A DNA stretch of 23,606 bases from a virus, in IMG/VR virus record IMGVR_UViG_3300035698_011422, positions 1 through 23,606 of that record. One strand, 5' to 3'. Made by a program: the position numbers and the translations under genes. The notes under the pieces are model-generated. The model searched no databases. It saw only the letters and a program-made list of their open reading frames with translations, and was not told the DNA's origin. Shown here piece by piece: positions 7,042 to 14,829 of this stretch (position 1 is the first letter of the stretch; the number at the start of each line of letters is the position of its first letter).

Positions 7042-7150
7042 CGGCGTGGGTGGGTTCAGCGCGACACCGAATGGGATGATCCTTAAGGGTAAAGCACTTT
7101 TTTCTTTCATTATCGAAGTCATGGCTTCCTGCGGCGAATCCTACCATCAT
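7025..7150 (-). CDS. Possible 41-residue protein downstream of the membrane protein
   Basis: This is a small minus-strand frame with a convincing start. The membrane-protein stop is followed by CAAGGACGGC and then two consecutive ATGs (7150 and 7147), giving an AAGGA site at 4 or 7 nt. The peptide has two Cys residues and several His residues (SHDFDNERKKCF, DHPIRCRAEPTHAVIH). The order of an initial VGF strand and a later His-Ala pair faintly recalls the start of cytidine/dCMP deaminases, but the HAE catalytic motif is not intact and the length is far too short. It overlaps the 3' end of the formyltransferase gene tail-to-tail by 17 nt. It may be real, a remnant or chance. Confidence 0.35.
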   Translation of the reverse strand: MMVGFAAGSHDFDNERKKCFTLKDHPIRCRAEPTHAVIHWS

Positions 7151-7160
7151 GCCGTCCTTG

Positions 7161-7484
7161 TCAACCGGGGTCAGTGGAGCTTGCATTGACGGTACGTGTA
7201 TTTCCTTGGACGGCACGCTGGAGTACGCCTTGCTGCTCCGGATCAATATGCTTTAGGTTGTTAAGTTGGAGCCTCTTGACAACCTCGATAGCGATAACAA
7301 GAGCTAGGGCGAATATTGTTACTGCCGCAGGTACAACGAGAGTTGATGGTGGTACCTCCTCAAGGATCGATTGGTAGAGGACATGTAAACCGGTCAGGAG
7401 TGTGCCTGCTGCCACAATGACCATCAAATGCCATGTCTTCAGATGCATCACCTTCTTGAAATCTGGGAGCATGACCGTAAGCAT
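7161..7484 (-). CDS. Two-TM small membrane protein, minus strand
   Basis: This 107-residue protein is the only well-supported minus-strand gene. After a short basic/neutral N-terminus (LPDFKKVMHLK) it has two hydrophobic segments, about residues 19-40 (HLMVIVAAGTLLTGLHVLY) and 48-68 (LVVPAAVTIFALALVIAIEV). They are joined by an acidic turn and followed by a polar C-terminal tail of about 38 residues. This suggests an integral membrane hairpin. The ATG at 7484 is preceded by CCGGTGGT on its own strand. Possible roles include a holin-like lysis protein, a superinfection-exclusion or other host-interaction factor; none is shown. It sits outside the otherwise uniform + strand order, and the region looks lower in GC than its neighbours. 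It was probably acquired as a separately expressed unit. Confidence 0.65.
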   Translation of the reverse strand: MLTVMLPDFKKVMHLKTWHLMVIVAAGTLLTGLHVLYQSILEEVPPSTLVVPAAVTIFALALVIAIEVVKRLQLNNLKHIDPEQQGVLQRAVQGNTRTVNASSTDPG

Positions 7485-7611
7485 ACCACCGGGTAGAAAT
7501 TACCCACTCCGGATACTTGTTTTCGCTAGTAATAATGGCACATCGAGAACGGAATTACCCACCGGTATCCACCCCGGATACGTACCCTGGCAGTGTTATC
7601 CAGGAGCAACT
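7485..7611. promoter_or_regulatory. Divergent intergenic region with operator-like repeats
   Basis: This gap separates the minus-strand membrane gene from the + strand packaging operon. AATTACCCAC occurs twice (7498-7507 and 7553-7562). GGATAC occurs at 7511-7516 and 7576-7581, the second forming an inverted repeat with GTATCC at 7565-7570 (5-nt spacer). GGGTA (7491-7495) can pair with TACCC (7501-7505). A TAATAAT string lies at 7530-7536. I could not place a clear -35/-10 pair on either strand. Divergent promoters and a shared regulator site are inference. A ribosome-binding site AGGAG at 7602-7606 serves the ATG at 7612. Confidence 0.45.
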
Positions 7612-7872
7612 ATGCCAGTGAGTGAGCAAGAACCAAACGAGCGGTCAGACGACCTCTACCCGATGAGCCTGATTGAGGTGGGTTGGTCAGCACTAGACCA
7701 GTGCTACCGCGCCTACCTGTGGGAGATCGAGCACGGCGAACCTATGCACAGGCCACAGCGCGAACCGGCGATTGTACGTGACGGGAAAACACCCATGGAA
7801 GCTACCAAGTTGGCGCTTGTGGCGTGGGAGCTGTTGCCATGCAAGCTGTACCGGAAAGGATATACACCATGA
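7612..7872 (+). CDS. Small hypothetical protein preceding TerS
   Basis: This is an 86-residue soluble protein of unknown function. I chose the ATG at 7612, not the earlier in-frame starts, because AGGAG lies 5 nt upstream and the DNA before it is the repeat-rich intergenic region. It is acidic at the N-terminus, followed by a probable helix (SLIEVGWSALDQCYRAYLWEI) and a second helix near the end (PMEATKLALVAWELLP). It overlaps the small terminase gene by 4 nt (ATGA) and leads the packaging operon. Confidence 0.65.
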   Translation: MPVSEQEPNERSDDLYPMSLIEVGWSALDQCYRAYLWEIEHGEPMHRPQREPAIVRDGKTPMEATKLALVAWELLPCKLYRKGYTP

Positions 7873-8369
7873 AACACCTCAAGCACAAGGAGCTGTACGA
7901 GTACTGGCGGCTCAACGGGCGGAACCTCACGGTGGCTGCTAAGAAGGCCAAGCTCACCCGTAAAACCGTCAGGGGCTACCGGGACAACGAGGACTGGGTA
8001 GAGCGTGCCAACCAGGCTGATGCTGACCAGGCGCTTGAGGTTGTCGAGCAGGACACGAAGAACCGGAGTGCGGGGGAGAAGGCAGTCGACAAGGCGAGAC
8101 TTAACCACCGGTCGTTCCAGCAGTGTGTGATGGCCTTGAACCTTGCCGCGATAAGGAAGCTGAACGCTGATCCCGACATGGTTGACGCCCTGGATATCGA
8201 AGCCCTGGTCAAGCTGAACACCGCTGATGCACGGATAACCGCGATCCTCCACCCCGACCAGATTCCGCAGCGGCTAGAAGTCTCCCGTGCACAGGCACCA
8301 GCAGAGCAGATCAAGTTAGAGATAGTTGAAGCTGAGGCCGAGTTTGAGCGCGTGACTAAGGGCGCATAG
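7869..8369 (+). CDS. Terminase small subunit
   Basis: This 166-residue protein would recognise phage DNA for packaging. The N-terminus has a helix-turn-helix-like stretch typical of TerS (ELYEYWRLNGRNLTVAAKKAKLTRKTVRGYRDNEDW, about residues 7-42). It is followed by a long helical oligomerisation region and a C-terminal acidic tail that could contact the large subunit. I chose ATG 7869, with AAAGGA 8 nt upstream and a 4-nt overlap with the preceding gene, over an earlier in-frame start at 7824. The next gene, TerL, starts within its stop codon (TAGTG). Identity rests on the helix-turn-helix and this adjacency. Confidence 0.78.
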   Translation: MKHLKHKELYEYWRLNGRNLTVAAKKAKLTRKTVRGYRDNEDWVERANQADADQALEVVEQDTKNRSAGEKAVDKARLNHRSFQQCVMALNLAAIRKLNADPDMVDALDIEALVKLNTADARITAILHPDQIPQRLEVSRAQAPAEQIKLEIVEAEAEFERVTKGA

Positions 8370-9781
8370 TGGCTTCTTCTGGGGCTCAGCTAGTAGTACC
8401 ACAGCCAACGCTACGCCCGATGGTCAGGCGGCTGGCGATGCGCAACCGTATCTGGCGGCAGGTTGACTATGTTCCCCATTCAGAGCAGCGTCCCATCCAC
8501 AACGCCATCACGCGGGGCGCTCGGTTCATCGGCAGCGTGGCCGGTAGGCGCGGGGGGAAGAGCGAGGCCTGGGCTACTGAGGGATCGACGGAGATGGGCT
8601 TCGGGCCCATTGGCCACCTGACCCAACGGCGGGTGCTGATCGCTGCCCCGGAAAGTGATATCACGGATAACATCTTCGGCCTGATGTGGCGCTGGATAGT
8701 CGACCAGCGGATGTTCGGTTACGAGCCCCTCCACAAAGCGGTACGTGAGCGGTACATCGAAATGCCCTGGCACTCCCGTGTCGAGGGCAAGACCACCAAA
8801 GACCCCACGAGCTTGCGCGGTCCCGGCCTCGTGATGACGATCGCTGATGAGTACGCCTTCGGGAAGGATGTCCTTAAGGAGTACTTCATCCCCCCGCTAG
8901 CAGACTGCCAGGGCATCCTTGGCTATTCCACAACGCCTAACGGGCTTAACCACCTCTTCGATACACACACGGACTGGACTGCACAGACGGAGGCAGGCGA
9001 CCCGCTGTACTTTACGAACAAGTGGACTAGCTACGATAATCCATACCTGCCTGAGGGGGAGATAGCCCGGATCGAAGCGATGTACCGGCGCACCGGGAAC
9101 TACGACATCTTCCGTCAGGAGTACCTCGCCGACTTCCTGGCAATGGCGGGATCGATCTACCCCGGCTTCAGTATCGAGAAGCACACCGGGGTAGTGCCAT
9201 ACATGCCCGAGCGCCAGGTTACCCTTGGGGTGGACTGGGGTTTCACCAACCCGGCCTGTGTAGAGTTCATGCAGTTCGGTGGGGGCGACACCTGCCGCGT
9301 CTTCGATGAGATATACGGCCCTGGCATGACGCCGGTCGACCTGGCTAAGCGTGTCCTTGCCAAGCTAGCTGAGTACGGCGTCGACGTGGGGCGCGATGAG
9401 AAGTTCAACGCGGCGTACTGCGATCCCTCTGAGCCTGCCAGCATCGAGGAGTGGGAGCGGCTCGGTATCTACTGCAAGAACACCTGCGCCAGTGGGGCGA
9501 AGCTCAACGCTGTCAACGATGGCATTGTCACGGTGCGCGGCCTGCTGGAACGAGAGGGTGCCCTGATGATCGACAGGGAACACTGCGAGAACCTGATCAA
9601 GTACATGCCCCTTTACCGGACGAGCGATAAGACCCAGGATGAGAAGCCCGTCAAGAAGGACGACCACGCCCCGGACGCCGGGCGCTATGGAATCCATGGC
9701 GAGCTAGGCATGAGCCTGGACGACTGGGCGGTTGACTTCGATGATGGGAACTACGGTGAGGAAAACGAAAATGAGGACTAA
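8369..9781 (+). CDS. terL: Terminase large subunit
   Basis: This 470-residue packaging motor has both domains. In the ATPase, Walker A is AGRRGGKS (58-65), Walker B is LVMTIADE (154-161, with D160 and E161), and the coupling motif is GYSTTP (185-190). In the RNase H-like nuclease, the metal-binding acids are D289 in GVDWG, D352 in YCDPS and the D431-D436 cluster in KKDDHAPDAGRYG. It cuts concatemeric DNA and drives it into the procapsid through the portal. The GTG start overlaps the TerS stop by one nucleotide. The length is normal for the family and no disruption is seen. Confidence 0.95.
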   Translation: MASSGAQLVVPQPTLRPMVRRLAMRNRIWRQVDYVPHSEQRPIHNAITRGARFIGSVAGRRGGKSEAWATEGSTEMGFGPIGHLTQRRVLIAAPESDITDNIFGLMWRWIVDQRMFGYEPLHKAVRERYIEMPWHSRVEGKTTKDPTSLRGPGLVMTIADEYAFGKDVLKEYFIPPLADCQGILGYSTTPNGLNHLFDTHTDWTAQTEAGDPLYFTNKWTSYDNPYLPEGEIARIEAMYRRTGNYDIFRQEYLADFLAMAGSIYPGFSIEKHTGVVPYMPERQVTLGVDWGFTNPACVEFMQFGGGDTCRVFDEIYGPGMTPVDLAKRVLAKLAEYGVDVGRDEKFNAAYCDPSEPASIEEWERLGIYCKNTCASGAKLNAVNDGIVTVRGLLEREGALMIDREHCENLIKYMPLYRTSDKTQDEKPVKKDDHAPDAGRYGIHGELGMSLDDWAVDFDDGNYGEENENED

Positions 9782-10049
9782 ATGCGCGCCTTGGTGTCAC
9801 GAATGCGCTTTTCACATATTCGGCCGGTCAAGGTAAACCAGCCGGACATACTTTGTGGACATATCCCGCGACATGATTTAGCGCGAAACACCTGTTCTCT
9901 CCATGGTTCCACATACAAACGTCGCACTTGTTGATATTTGAGACTAGCACTCCCTGCCCGCATACACAGTTATTGCCCTGCCCTGCTGCCTGTCCTCATT
10001 ACACTTCAAACGTGCACAGCGAGACCACCAACCCCTACAGGGGCAGGCG
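9782..10049. other. 268-bp gap between terminase and portal genes
   Basis: No + strand gene is supported here, unusual in a genome where most genes abut or overlap. The minus strand holds a short Cys-rich frame (listed separately). GGACATA is repeated at 9844-9850 and 9857-9863, and AATGCGC at 9781-9787 and 9802-9808. A small hairpin CCCCT (10032-10036)/AGGGG (10039-10043) lies just before the portal ATG and contains its likely ribosome-binding site. I found no convincing promoter pair, tRNA or rho-independent terminator. Confidence 0.5.
9828..9950 (-). CDS. Possible 40-residue Cys-rich peptide
   Basis: This minus-strand frame from a GTG at 9950 encodes NKCDVCMWNHGENRCF and a later KVCPAG, four cysteines with two His residues, which looks like a small zinc-binding knuckle. 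The frame stays open upstream of the GTG and reads CVCGQG before a TGA, adding two more Cys, but no start codon lies in that part. AGGGA touches the GTG directly, too close for a good ribosome-binding site. It could be a decayed zinc-finger gene or chance. Confidence 0.2.
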   Translation of the reverse strand: MLVSNINKCDVCMWNHGENRCFALNHVAGYVHKVCPAGLP

Positions 10050-12254
10050 ATGAACGGCCTGTTCACACGGCTACGCTATGGCCTGGCCGGGCTACTCACG
10101 CGCGACGTGGGCACCATCATCTCGGTAGGGAACCTGATCGGGGCAAGCCATACCTGGCGCTACAAGGACTTCGTAACTGAGGGGTACAAGCGTAACCCCG
10201 CTGTCCATTCCTGTACCGCCAAGATCATGAGCGCGGTTTGTGCTATCGGGCTCGGCCTGAGCAAGGACGGCGATGCAGTACCGCTGCGAGAGATTCCCAG
10301 CGACCTAAAGCCCCTGGCCGACCTACTGAAACAACCTAACCCGCACCAGTCCATGCGTGCGTTAAGGCAGCGCTGGGTGCTGAGTATGTACCTGGGTGGG
10401 ATCAGCTTTATGCGCCCGATGAATGTTGGCCACGAAGAGCGTGCCGGGCGCAAGCGGGTGAAGGGCGGCTCCCGGCTCTACCTCGTCAGGCCGGACTATG
10501 TGGAAATCAAGCATGACCGTTACGACATCACAAAGTACCTCATCCACTGGCCAGACGGCAAGAAGGAAGAGCTTAACCCAGAGGAGCTAATCACCACCCG
10601 CTTCGAAGACCCCGAAGATGAGTTCGGGGGGCTCTCACCACTGAACGGTGCACCATATTCAATCGATATCAACAACGCTGCCCAGGCCTGGAACTTCAGC
10701 CTGCTCAAGAACAATGCTGTCCCATCCGGCCTGCTGACGGTAACCGGCAAGCCTAGCCCTACCGAACGCAAGCGTATCCAGAAGGAGTACCGCGACCAGT
10801 ACATCGGTGCTGAGAACGCTGGCAAGCTGATGATCATGAACGCCGACTCCAGCTCGTTTAGCCAGCTTGGGCACAGCCCGAAGGAGTTGAACTGGGAGAG
10901 CGGTCAGCGTGAGACCTTCCGCCAGATATGCGCCGTGATGGGTGTACCTAGCGTTCTGCTCGGCGATCCCCAGAACCGGACGTACTCCAACATGGAGGCA
11001 GCGGAGCGGGACTTCTATGAGGGGACGGTGATCCCCCTGATGCGGCTCTTCGTTGATGAACTTGGCGGGGCGCTGATCAAGATGATGGGGATGGAGGATG
11101 TAGAGATCACGCTCGACACAAGCGGGATCAGCTGCCTCCAGAAGAACGAGAAAGAGAAGATCGAAGCGCTGAAAGCAGCGGACTGGCTGACCCCTAATGA
11201 GAAGCGGGAGCGGATGCCGAACCCATTGGAGCCCCACCCCGATGCGATGGCGGACGAGCTGTACCTGCGAATGCCGGGGAGCATCAAGCCGTTGCAGCCC
11301 GAGCAGCGAGATGATGAACGAGCAAGTTTACCTGTGAAGGAAGTACGGGCATTACCAGCGCGCAGTGTTGATGAGCCCACCTTCGACCCACGCAGCAAGT
11401 TTCCCACCCTGGAGACGCGTGCTGCCTTCATCGCCAAGCATGACGACCTGCGCGAACCGTGGCAGGTGAAATACGAGGATGCCCTGACCGGGTACTTCAC
11501 CGCGCAGCAGGAACGGGTGATCGACAAGCTGGGCCTCCGTAAGCTGCCCGGCAAGCCTAAGCAACGCGCCGCCCCACCAGCGGACGCCCCGCCCGAGGAC
11601 ATCTTCGACCCGCCGCTAGAGCTGATCGAGTTCAAGAAGGCGGTCGAGCCCCTACAGATTGGCCTCGTAATCGAGCTAGGCCAGGAGGCCATTGACGAGT
11701 ATGTCAAGGATGGCCTGCTCTTTGATATCGAGCGCCCAGGGGTGAAAGAGTTCCTGGCTAACGACCTGGCCGAGCGTAGCGTACTGATCAACCAAACAAC
11801 GGCTAACGAGATCAAGGCCGTCCTCGATGCCAACGCGGGGCTATCCCACCCCGAGTTACGAAAGAAGATCGGCGGCGTATACGAGAAGCTCGGCGTTCCT
11901 ACCGGGGATAAGGATCCAAGCAAGGCACGCCTGAATACCATTGCCCGGACTGAAGTAGGGCGCGCGGATAACCTAGCAACGAATGAAGGATTCACGCAAC
12001 TTGAGGACCACCTGGGGGAGACGCTCGAAAAGGAGTGGGTTACTGCCAGGGATAGCAAGGTGCGCGGGACGGAGAGCGGCTATGACCACATGGCAATGGA
12101 CGGTGCCACGGTGAACGCCAGGGATCAGTTTGACTGTGGCCCTGGTGGTTGGCGGGGCTATGCGGACGGGCCGATGATCAACGGGCCAGCGGGCTGGGTA
12201 TGCAACTGCCGCTGCAACATGGTGTTACTGCTGCCGGGCGATACGCCGGTATAG
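10050..12254 (+). CDS. Portal protein fused to a MuF-like head morphogenesis domain
   Basis: This 734-residue protein combines two head functions. Residues about 1-400 form an HK97/SPP1-type portal: EGYKRNPAVHSC near the start, LIHWPDGKKEELNPEEL, LKNNAVPSGLLTV, and GVPSVLLGDPQNRTYSNMEAAERDFYEGTVIPLM. The rest (about 440-734) is a Mu gpF/SPP1 gp7-like minor head domain, with ARLNTIARTEVGRADN, KEWVTARDSKVRG, YDHMAMDG and a terminal GWVCNCRCNMVLLLP. The portal dodecamer is the DNA entry channel, and MuF-type proteins associate with it during procapsid assembly. The two are separate genes in many phages. The ATG follows AGGGG, part of a small hairpin. The next gene begins 10 nt downstream. Confidence 0.9.
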   Translation: MNGLFTRLRYGLAGLLTRDVGTIISVGNLIGASHTWRYKDFVTEGYKRNPAVHSCTAKIMSAVCAIGLGLSKDGDAVPLREIPSDLKPLADLLKQPNPHQSMRALRQRWVLSMYLGGISFMRPMNVGHEERAGRKRVKGGSRLYLVRPDYVEIKHDRYDITKYLIHWPDGKKEELNPEELITTRFEDPEDEFGGLSPLNGAPYSIDINNAAQAWNFSLLKNNAVPSGLLTVTGKPSPTERKRIQKEYRDQYIGAENAGKLMIMNADSSSFSQLGHSPKELNWESGQRETFRQICAVMGVPSVLLGDPQNRTYSNMEAAERDFYEGTVIPLMRLFVDELGGALIKMMGMEDVEITLDTSGISCLQKNEKEKIEALKAADWLTPNEKRERMPNPLEPHPDAMADELYLRMPGSIKPLQPEQRDDERASLPVKEVRALPARSVDEPTFDPRSKFPTLETRAAFIAKHDDLREPWQVKYEDALTGYFTAQQERVIDKLGLRKLPGKPKQRAAPPADAPPEDIFDPPLELIEFKKAVEPLQIGLVIELGQEAIDEYVKDGLLFDIERPGVKEFLANDLAERSVLINQTTANEIKAVLDANAGLSHPELRKKIGGVYEKLGVPTGDKDPSKARLNTIARTEVGRADNLATNEGFTQLEDHLGETLEKEWVTARDSKVRGTESGYDHMAMDGATVNARDQFDCGPGGWRGYADGPMINGPAGWVCNCRCNMVLLLPGDTPV

Positions 12255-12263
12255 GAGGGAGAT

Positions 12264-12974
12264 ATGGGACACGAGGATATGAGGCACCATACAACCGGGT
12301 TTGAGATCAGGGAGATCGGCACATCGAGCGGCATCTTCACAGGCTATGCATCAGTGTTCAATGAGCTGATCGAGTCCTATAACGAGATTGTTGACCCCGG
12401 TGCGTTCACCCAGACCCTCAAGCACAACGATGGCAAGGTTCCCGTCCTTTGGCTGCACGGTGAGCCGTGGGGTCTGGACCATCCCCCTATCGGCATGGGC
12501 CAGAGCGCGGAAGAGAACGACCGTGGCCTCTTGGTGACTGCCAAGCTCGACATTAAGAACAACGAACTGGCACGTTCCACCTGGGGCTTCATGCTGCTCG
12601 CCAAGGAAGTGAACCGGCGCGTAGGGCTTTCTATCGGCTTTAACCCGGTGACGACCCTTGAATCAGAGGATGAACCTTCCCACCACAAGGAAATCCGGCT
12701 CTGGGAGTACAGCGTTACGCCGCCCGACTGGCAGGCTGGCCCCAGTGCTGGTGTAGATGAGATGCGTAGCTCGGCACAGAACCAAGTGCGCAGCTACCTG
12801 GGCACCACAGATGGGCGGGACTTCATCGTGTCCTGCCTAACAACAATGGGAGTAAAGACACCGGCACTTGAGGCGGCGAGAGCTACTCAAGGCGCTACCA
12901 CACCGGACGAGGCGCAACTGCACTCGCTGGCAGAGACATTGAGAGAGACGACCAGAAAACTCATAAGGAGCTAA
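12264..12974 (+). CDS. HK97-type prohead protease
   Basis: This 236-residue protein is a prohead maturation serine protease of the HK97 gp4-like family. The signature is IFTGYASVFN near 24-33, VDPGAFTQTL, VLWLHGEP with the likely catalytic His65, and VGLSIGF with the likely catalytic Ser123, followed by LWEYSVTP. It would cleave the N-terminal delta domain of the capsid protein and itself after procapsid assembly. The C-terminal 70 residues are a variable tail. The ATG at 12264 has a strong AGGAGGGAG site. Its position directly before the capsid gene is the standard arrangement. Confidence 0.92.
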   Translation: MGHEDMRHHTTGFEIREIGTSSGIFTGYASVFNELIESYNEIVDPGAFTQTLKHNDGKVPVLWLHGEPWGLDHPPIGMGQSAEENDRGLLVTAKLDIKNNELARSTWGFMLLAKEVNRRVGLSIGFNPVTTLESEDEPSHHKEIRLWEYSVTPPDWQAGPSAGVDEMRSSAQNQVRSYLGTTDGRDFIVSCLTTMGVKTPALEAARATQGATTPDEAQLHSLAETLRETTRKLIRS

Positions 12975-12976
12975 TT

Positions 12977-14278
12977 ATGACTGAAGCTGAGAAGTTACTA
13001 CAGACCGCAACTGAGGAAGTTCGCGAAGCATCCGCCCACCTGAAGGAGGTGCGAACGGAAATCGTCGCTGAGGCGCGTTCCATTATGGACACAGCAACCG
13101 CTGATATCCGTAGTGATCTGAAGGAGCGCGAAGCGAAGATTAAGGACGACCTCGTGCCTGCAATGCTCAAGGAGCAGGAAGCACGGATCGCCAAGGAGCG
13201 TGAGGAATCAGACGAGGATCTCCTGACCCGGATCGATGAGATCAACACCAACCTTGAGTTACTCAAGCGTGGAGGTCTTGAGGCCAGCACGTTCGGTGTT
13301 GCGGAGAAAGCTGAACGTGACGACTGGGAATCTTTCGTCCGGTTTGGCGAGATGCGTGTTGAGGGCAAGCGCTTCATGGAAGGTGCTCAGACCCGCGCAC
13401 TATCGGAGGGCACAGGCACGGAGGGTGGCTTCCTTGTTCCCCAGCCGATTGAGCTGGACATGGTGAAGAACCTAGTTGACATCGATCCAGTGCTAGAGGT
13501 AGCCCGTGTCTTCACCCTGACCAAGGGCAACAGCATCACGCTACCCAAGCGCACGAGCGGCCCGACTGCTCAGAAGACTGGGGAGAAGGCCAGGCCTACC
13601 AAGAGTTCCAGTGCCTACGGGTTTGTAACTCGCACCGTGCATCCTGCATCGGTTGAAACGGAATCGAGTATCGACTTCCTGCGAGACGTGGCTGAAGCTG
13701 AGCGCATGGTGGTTGAAGATGCGGTTGAGGCTATCCAGTACCTGATGGGCAGTAAGTTCATCCTCGGTACTGACGTTGGTGAGCCTGAGGGTATTGCCAC
13801 CAATGGCAGCATCGTCACCGTGACTGGCACTAACACGACCAGCCACAAGGTCAGTGGTGAGGACTTCTACAAGCTCCTGACTACGTTGAACTCCAGGTTC
13901 CGGAAGAATGGCACCTTCCTGTTCAACAGCACGGTGCTGTACAACGCACTGAGCCTGCGTTCGGGTCTGACAGCCGCCGGTGGCGGTACTGCGAATGAGG
14001 CATTCTTGCTGCCTGTCAGTTTGCGCGATGGTGTACCTGAAGCTATCGCTGGCAAGCCGTTCAAGGTTTGCGAGAGCATCGCTGATGATGGCACCCAGAA
14101 CAACCTTGCCGTCTACTTCGGTGACTTCGACAAGGGGTACTTCGTGACCCTGCGTGACGGCATCGAGCTTACCCGCGACCCGTACTCCAACAAGCCCAAT
14201 GTGGAGTTCCTGTGGCGAACCCGCTATGACGGTTTCGTGGCTGATGACGCGGCAATCAAGATGCTCAAGATGGGCTAA
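12977..14278 (+). CDS. HK97-fold major capsid protein
   Basis: This 433-residue shell protein carries a scaffold-like delta domain. Residues 1-100 are a charged coiled coil (EAEKLLQTATEEV through TNLELLKRG). Cleavage by the upstream protease probably falls between about 103 and 140. After ALSEGTGTEGGFLVPQPIE comes the N-arm and an E-loop-like stretch (NSITLPKRTSG through SAYGFVTRTVH). The core follows, with EAIQYLMGSKFILGTD, LLTTLNSRFRKNGTFLFN and YFVTLRDGIELTRDPYSN, ending LWRTRYDGFVADDAAIKML. The HK97-like order is clear. I cannot tell whether it is chemically cross-linked. The ATG at 12977 follows AAGGAG, and no overlap with the protease gene is seen. Confidence 0.93.
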   Translation: MTEAEKLLQTATEEVREASAHLKEVRTEIVAEARSIMDTATADIRSDLKEREAKIKDDLVPAMLKEQEARIAKEREESDEDLLTRIDEINTNLELLKRGGLEASTFGVAEKAERDDWESFVRFGEMRVEGKRFMEGAQTRALSEGTGTEGGFLVPQPIELDMVKNLVDIDPVLEVARVFTLTKGNSITLPKRTSGPTAQKTGEKARPTKSSSAYGFVTRTVHPASVETESSIDFLRDVAEAERMVVEDAVEAIQYLMGSKFILGTDVGEPEGIATNGSIVTVTGTNTTSHKVSGEDFYKLLTTLNSRFRKNGTFLFNSTVLYNALSLRSGLTAAGGGTANEAFLLPVSLRDGVPEAIAGKPFKVCESIADDGTQNNLAVYFGDFDKGYFVTLRDGIELTRDPYSNKPNVEFLWRTRYDGFVADDAAIKMLKMG

Positions 14279-14336
14279 GCCCTAAGGCTTAAGGCGCTAC
14301 CCAGTGCCTCCATGAACGAGTGCAAAGGAGCAAAGT

Positions 14337-14780
14337 ATGAGTCTTCTCAGAGATGTATTTAACACGATCAAGAATGAGCAAATCCTTGATCCAGTCAATG
14401 CTTCAGCGACGCAGACCAGTGCTGAGGTCGACCTGGCAGGTTGTGAGGGCGTCATGCTCTCCGTGAATTTTGGTGAGTCCGGGGACACGCTTAGCGGCGC
14501 GTTGAAGTGGGACTGCAAGCTGACCGAGTGCGATTCCAGCGGTGGGTTATTTACCGACGTGGCGGCTGATGACGTGATCGGCAATACCACTAACCAATTC
14601 GGGCTTGTCGACGCTGCCGCTGATGATGACGCGGTGTACTCCCTTGGGTACAAGGGGAATCTGCGGTACGTTAAAGCCGTGGCTACCATGACGGGCGTCC
14701 ACACCAACGGCACGCCAATCTCGATGAGTGCCATCAAGAACGTCGCCAGCCAGCCTCCGGGCAACGCTGTCAATCCGTAA
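14337..14780 (+). CDS. Probable decoration or minor head protein
   Basis: This 147-residue beta-rich protein lies just after the capsid gene. It reads like a compact beta-sandwich: AEVDLAGCEGVMLSVNFG, TLSGALKWDCKLTECDSS, then LGYKGNLRYVKAVATMTGVHTNG. Proteins of this pattern (vDLxGyEgvxxxVxxG, GxLxWxxxLxxSDD) recur downstream of the capsid gene in environmental siphoviruses. They are suspected capsid decoration or head-tip proteins; that role is inference. The ATG follows AAAGGAG. A 58-nt gap separates it from the capsid gene and contains only a short imperfect palindrome around GCCCTAAGGCTTAAGGC. Confidence 0.6.
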   Translation: MSLLRDVFNTIKNEQILDPVNASATQTSAEVDLAGCEGVMLSVNFGESGDTLSGALKWDCKLTECDSSGGLFTDVAADDVIGNTTNQFGLVDAAADDDAVYSLGYKGNLRYVKAVATMTGVHTNGTPISMSAIKNVASQPPGNAVNP

Positions 14781-14829
14781 TCCAGATGCGTGGCCTCCAT
14801 ACAGCGTGGGTCGAGCAGGGGGTGGCCTA

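Noticed and set aside
7081-7104. Rho-independent terminator after the formyltransferase gene
   Set aside because: CCTTAAGG followed by a six-T run looks suggestive, but the palindrome leaves no loop and the T-run is 9 nt away.
11015-12058. Minus-strand 347-residue ORF
   Set aside because: Ser/Arg-rich antisense shadow of the portal-MuF gene, with no ribosome-binding site or recognisable motif.
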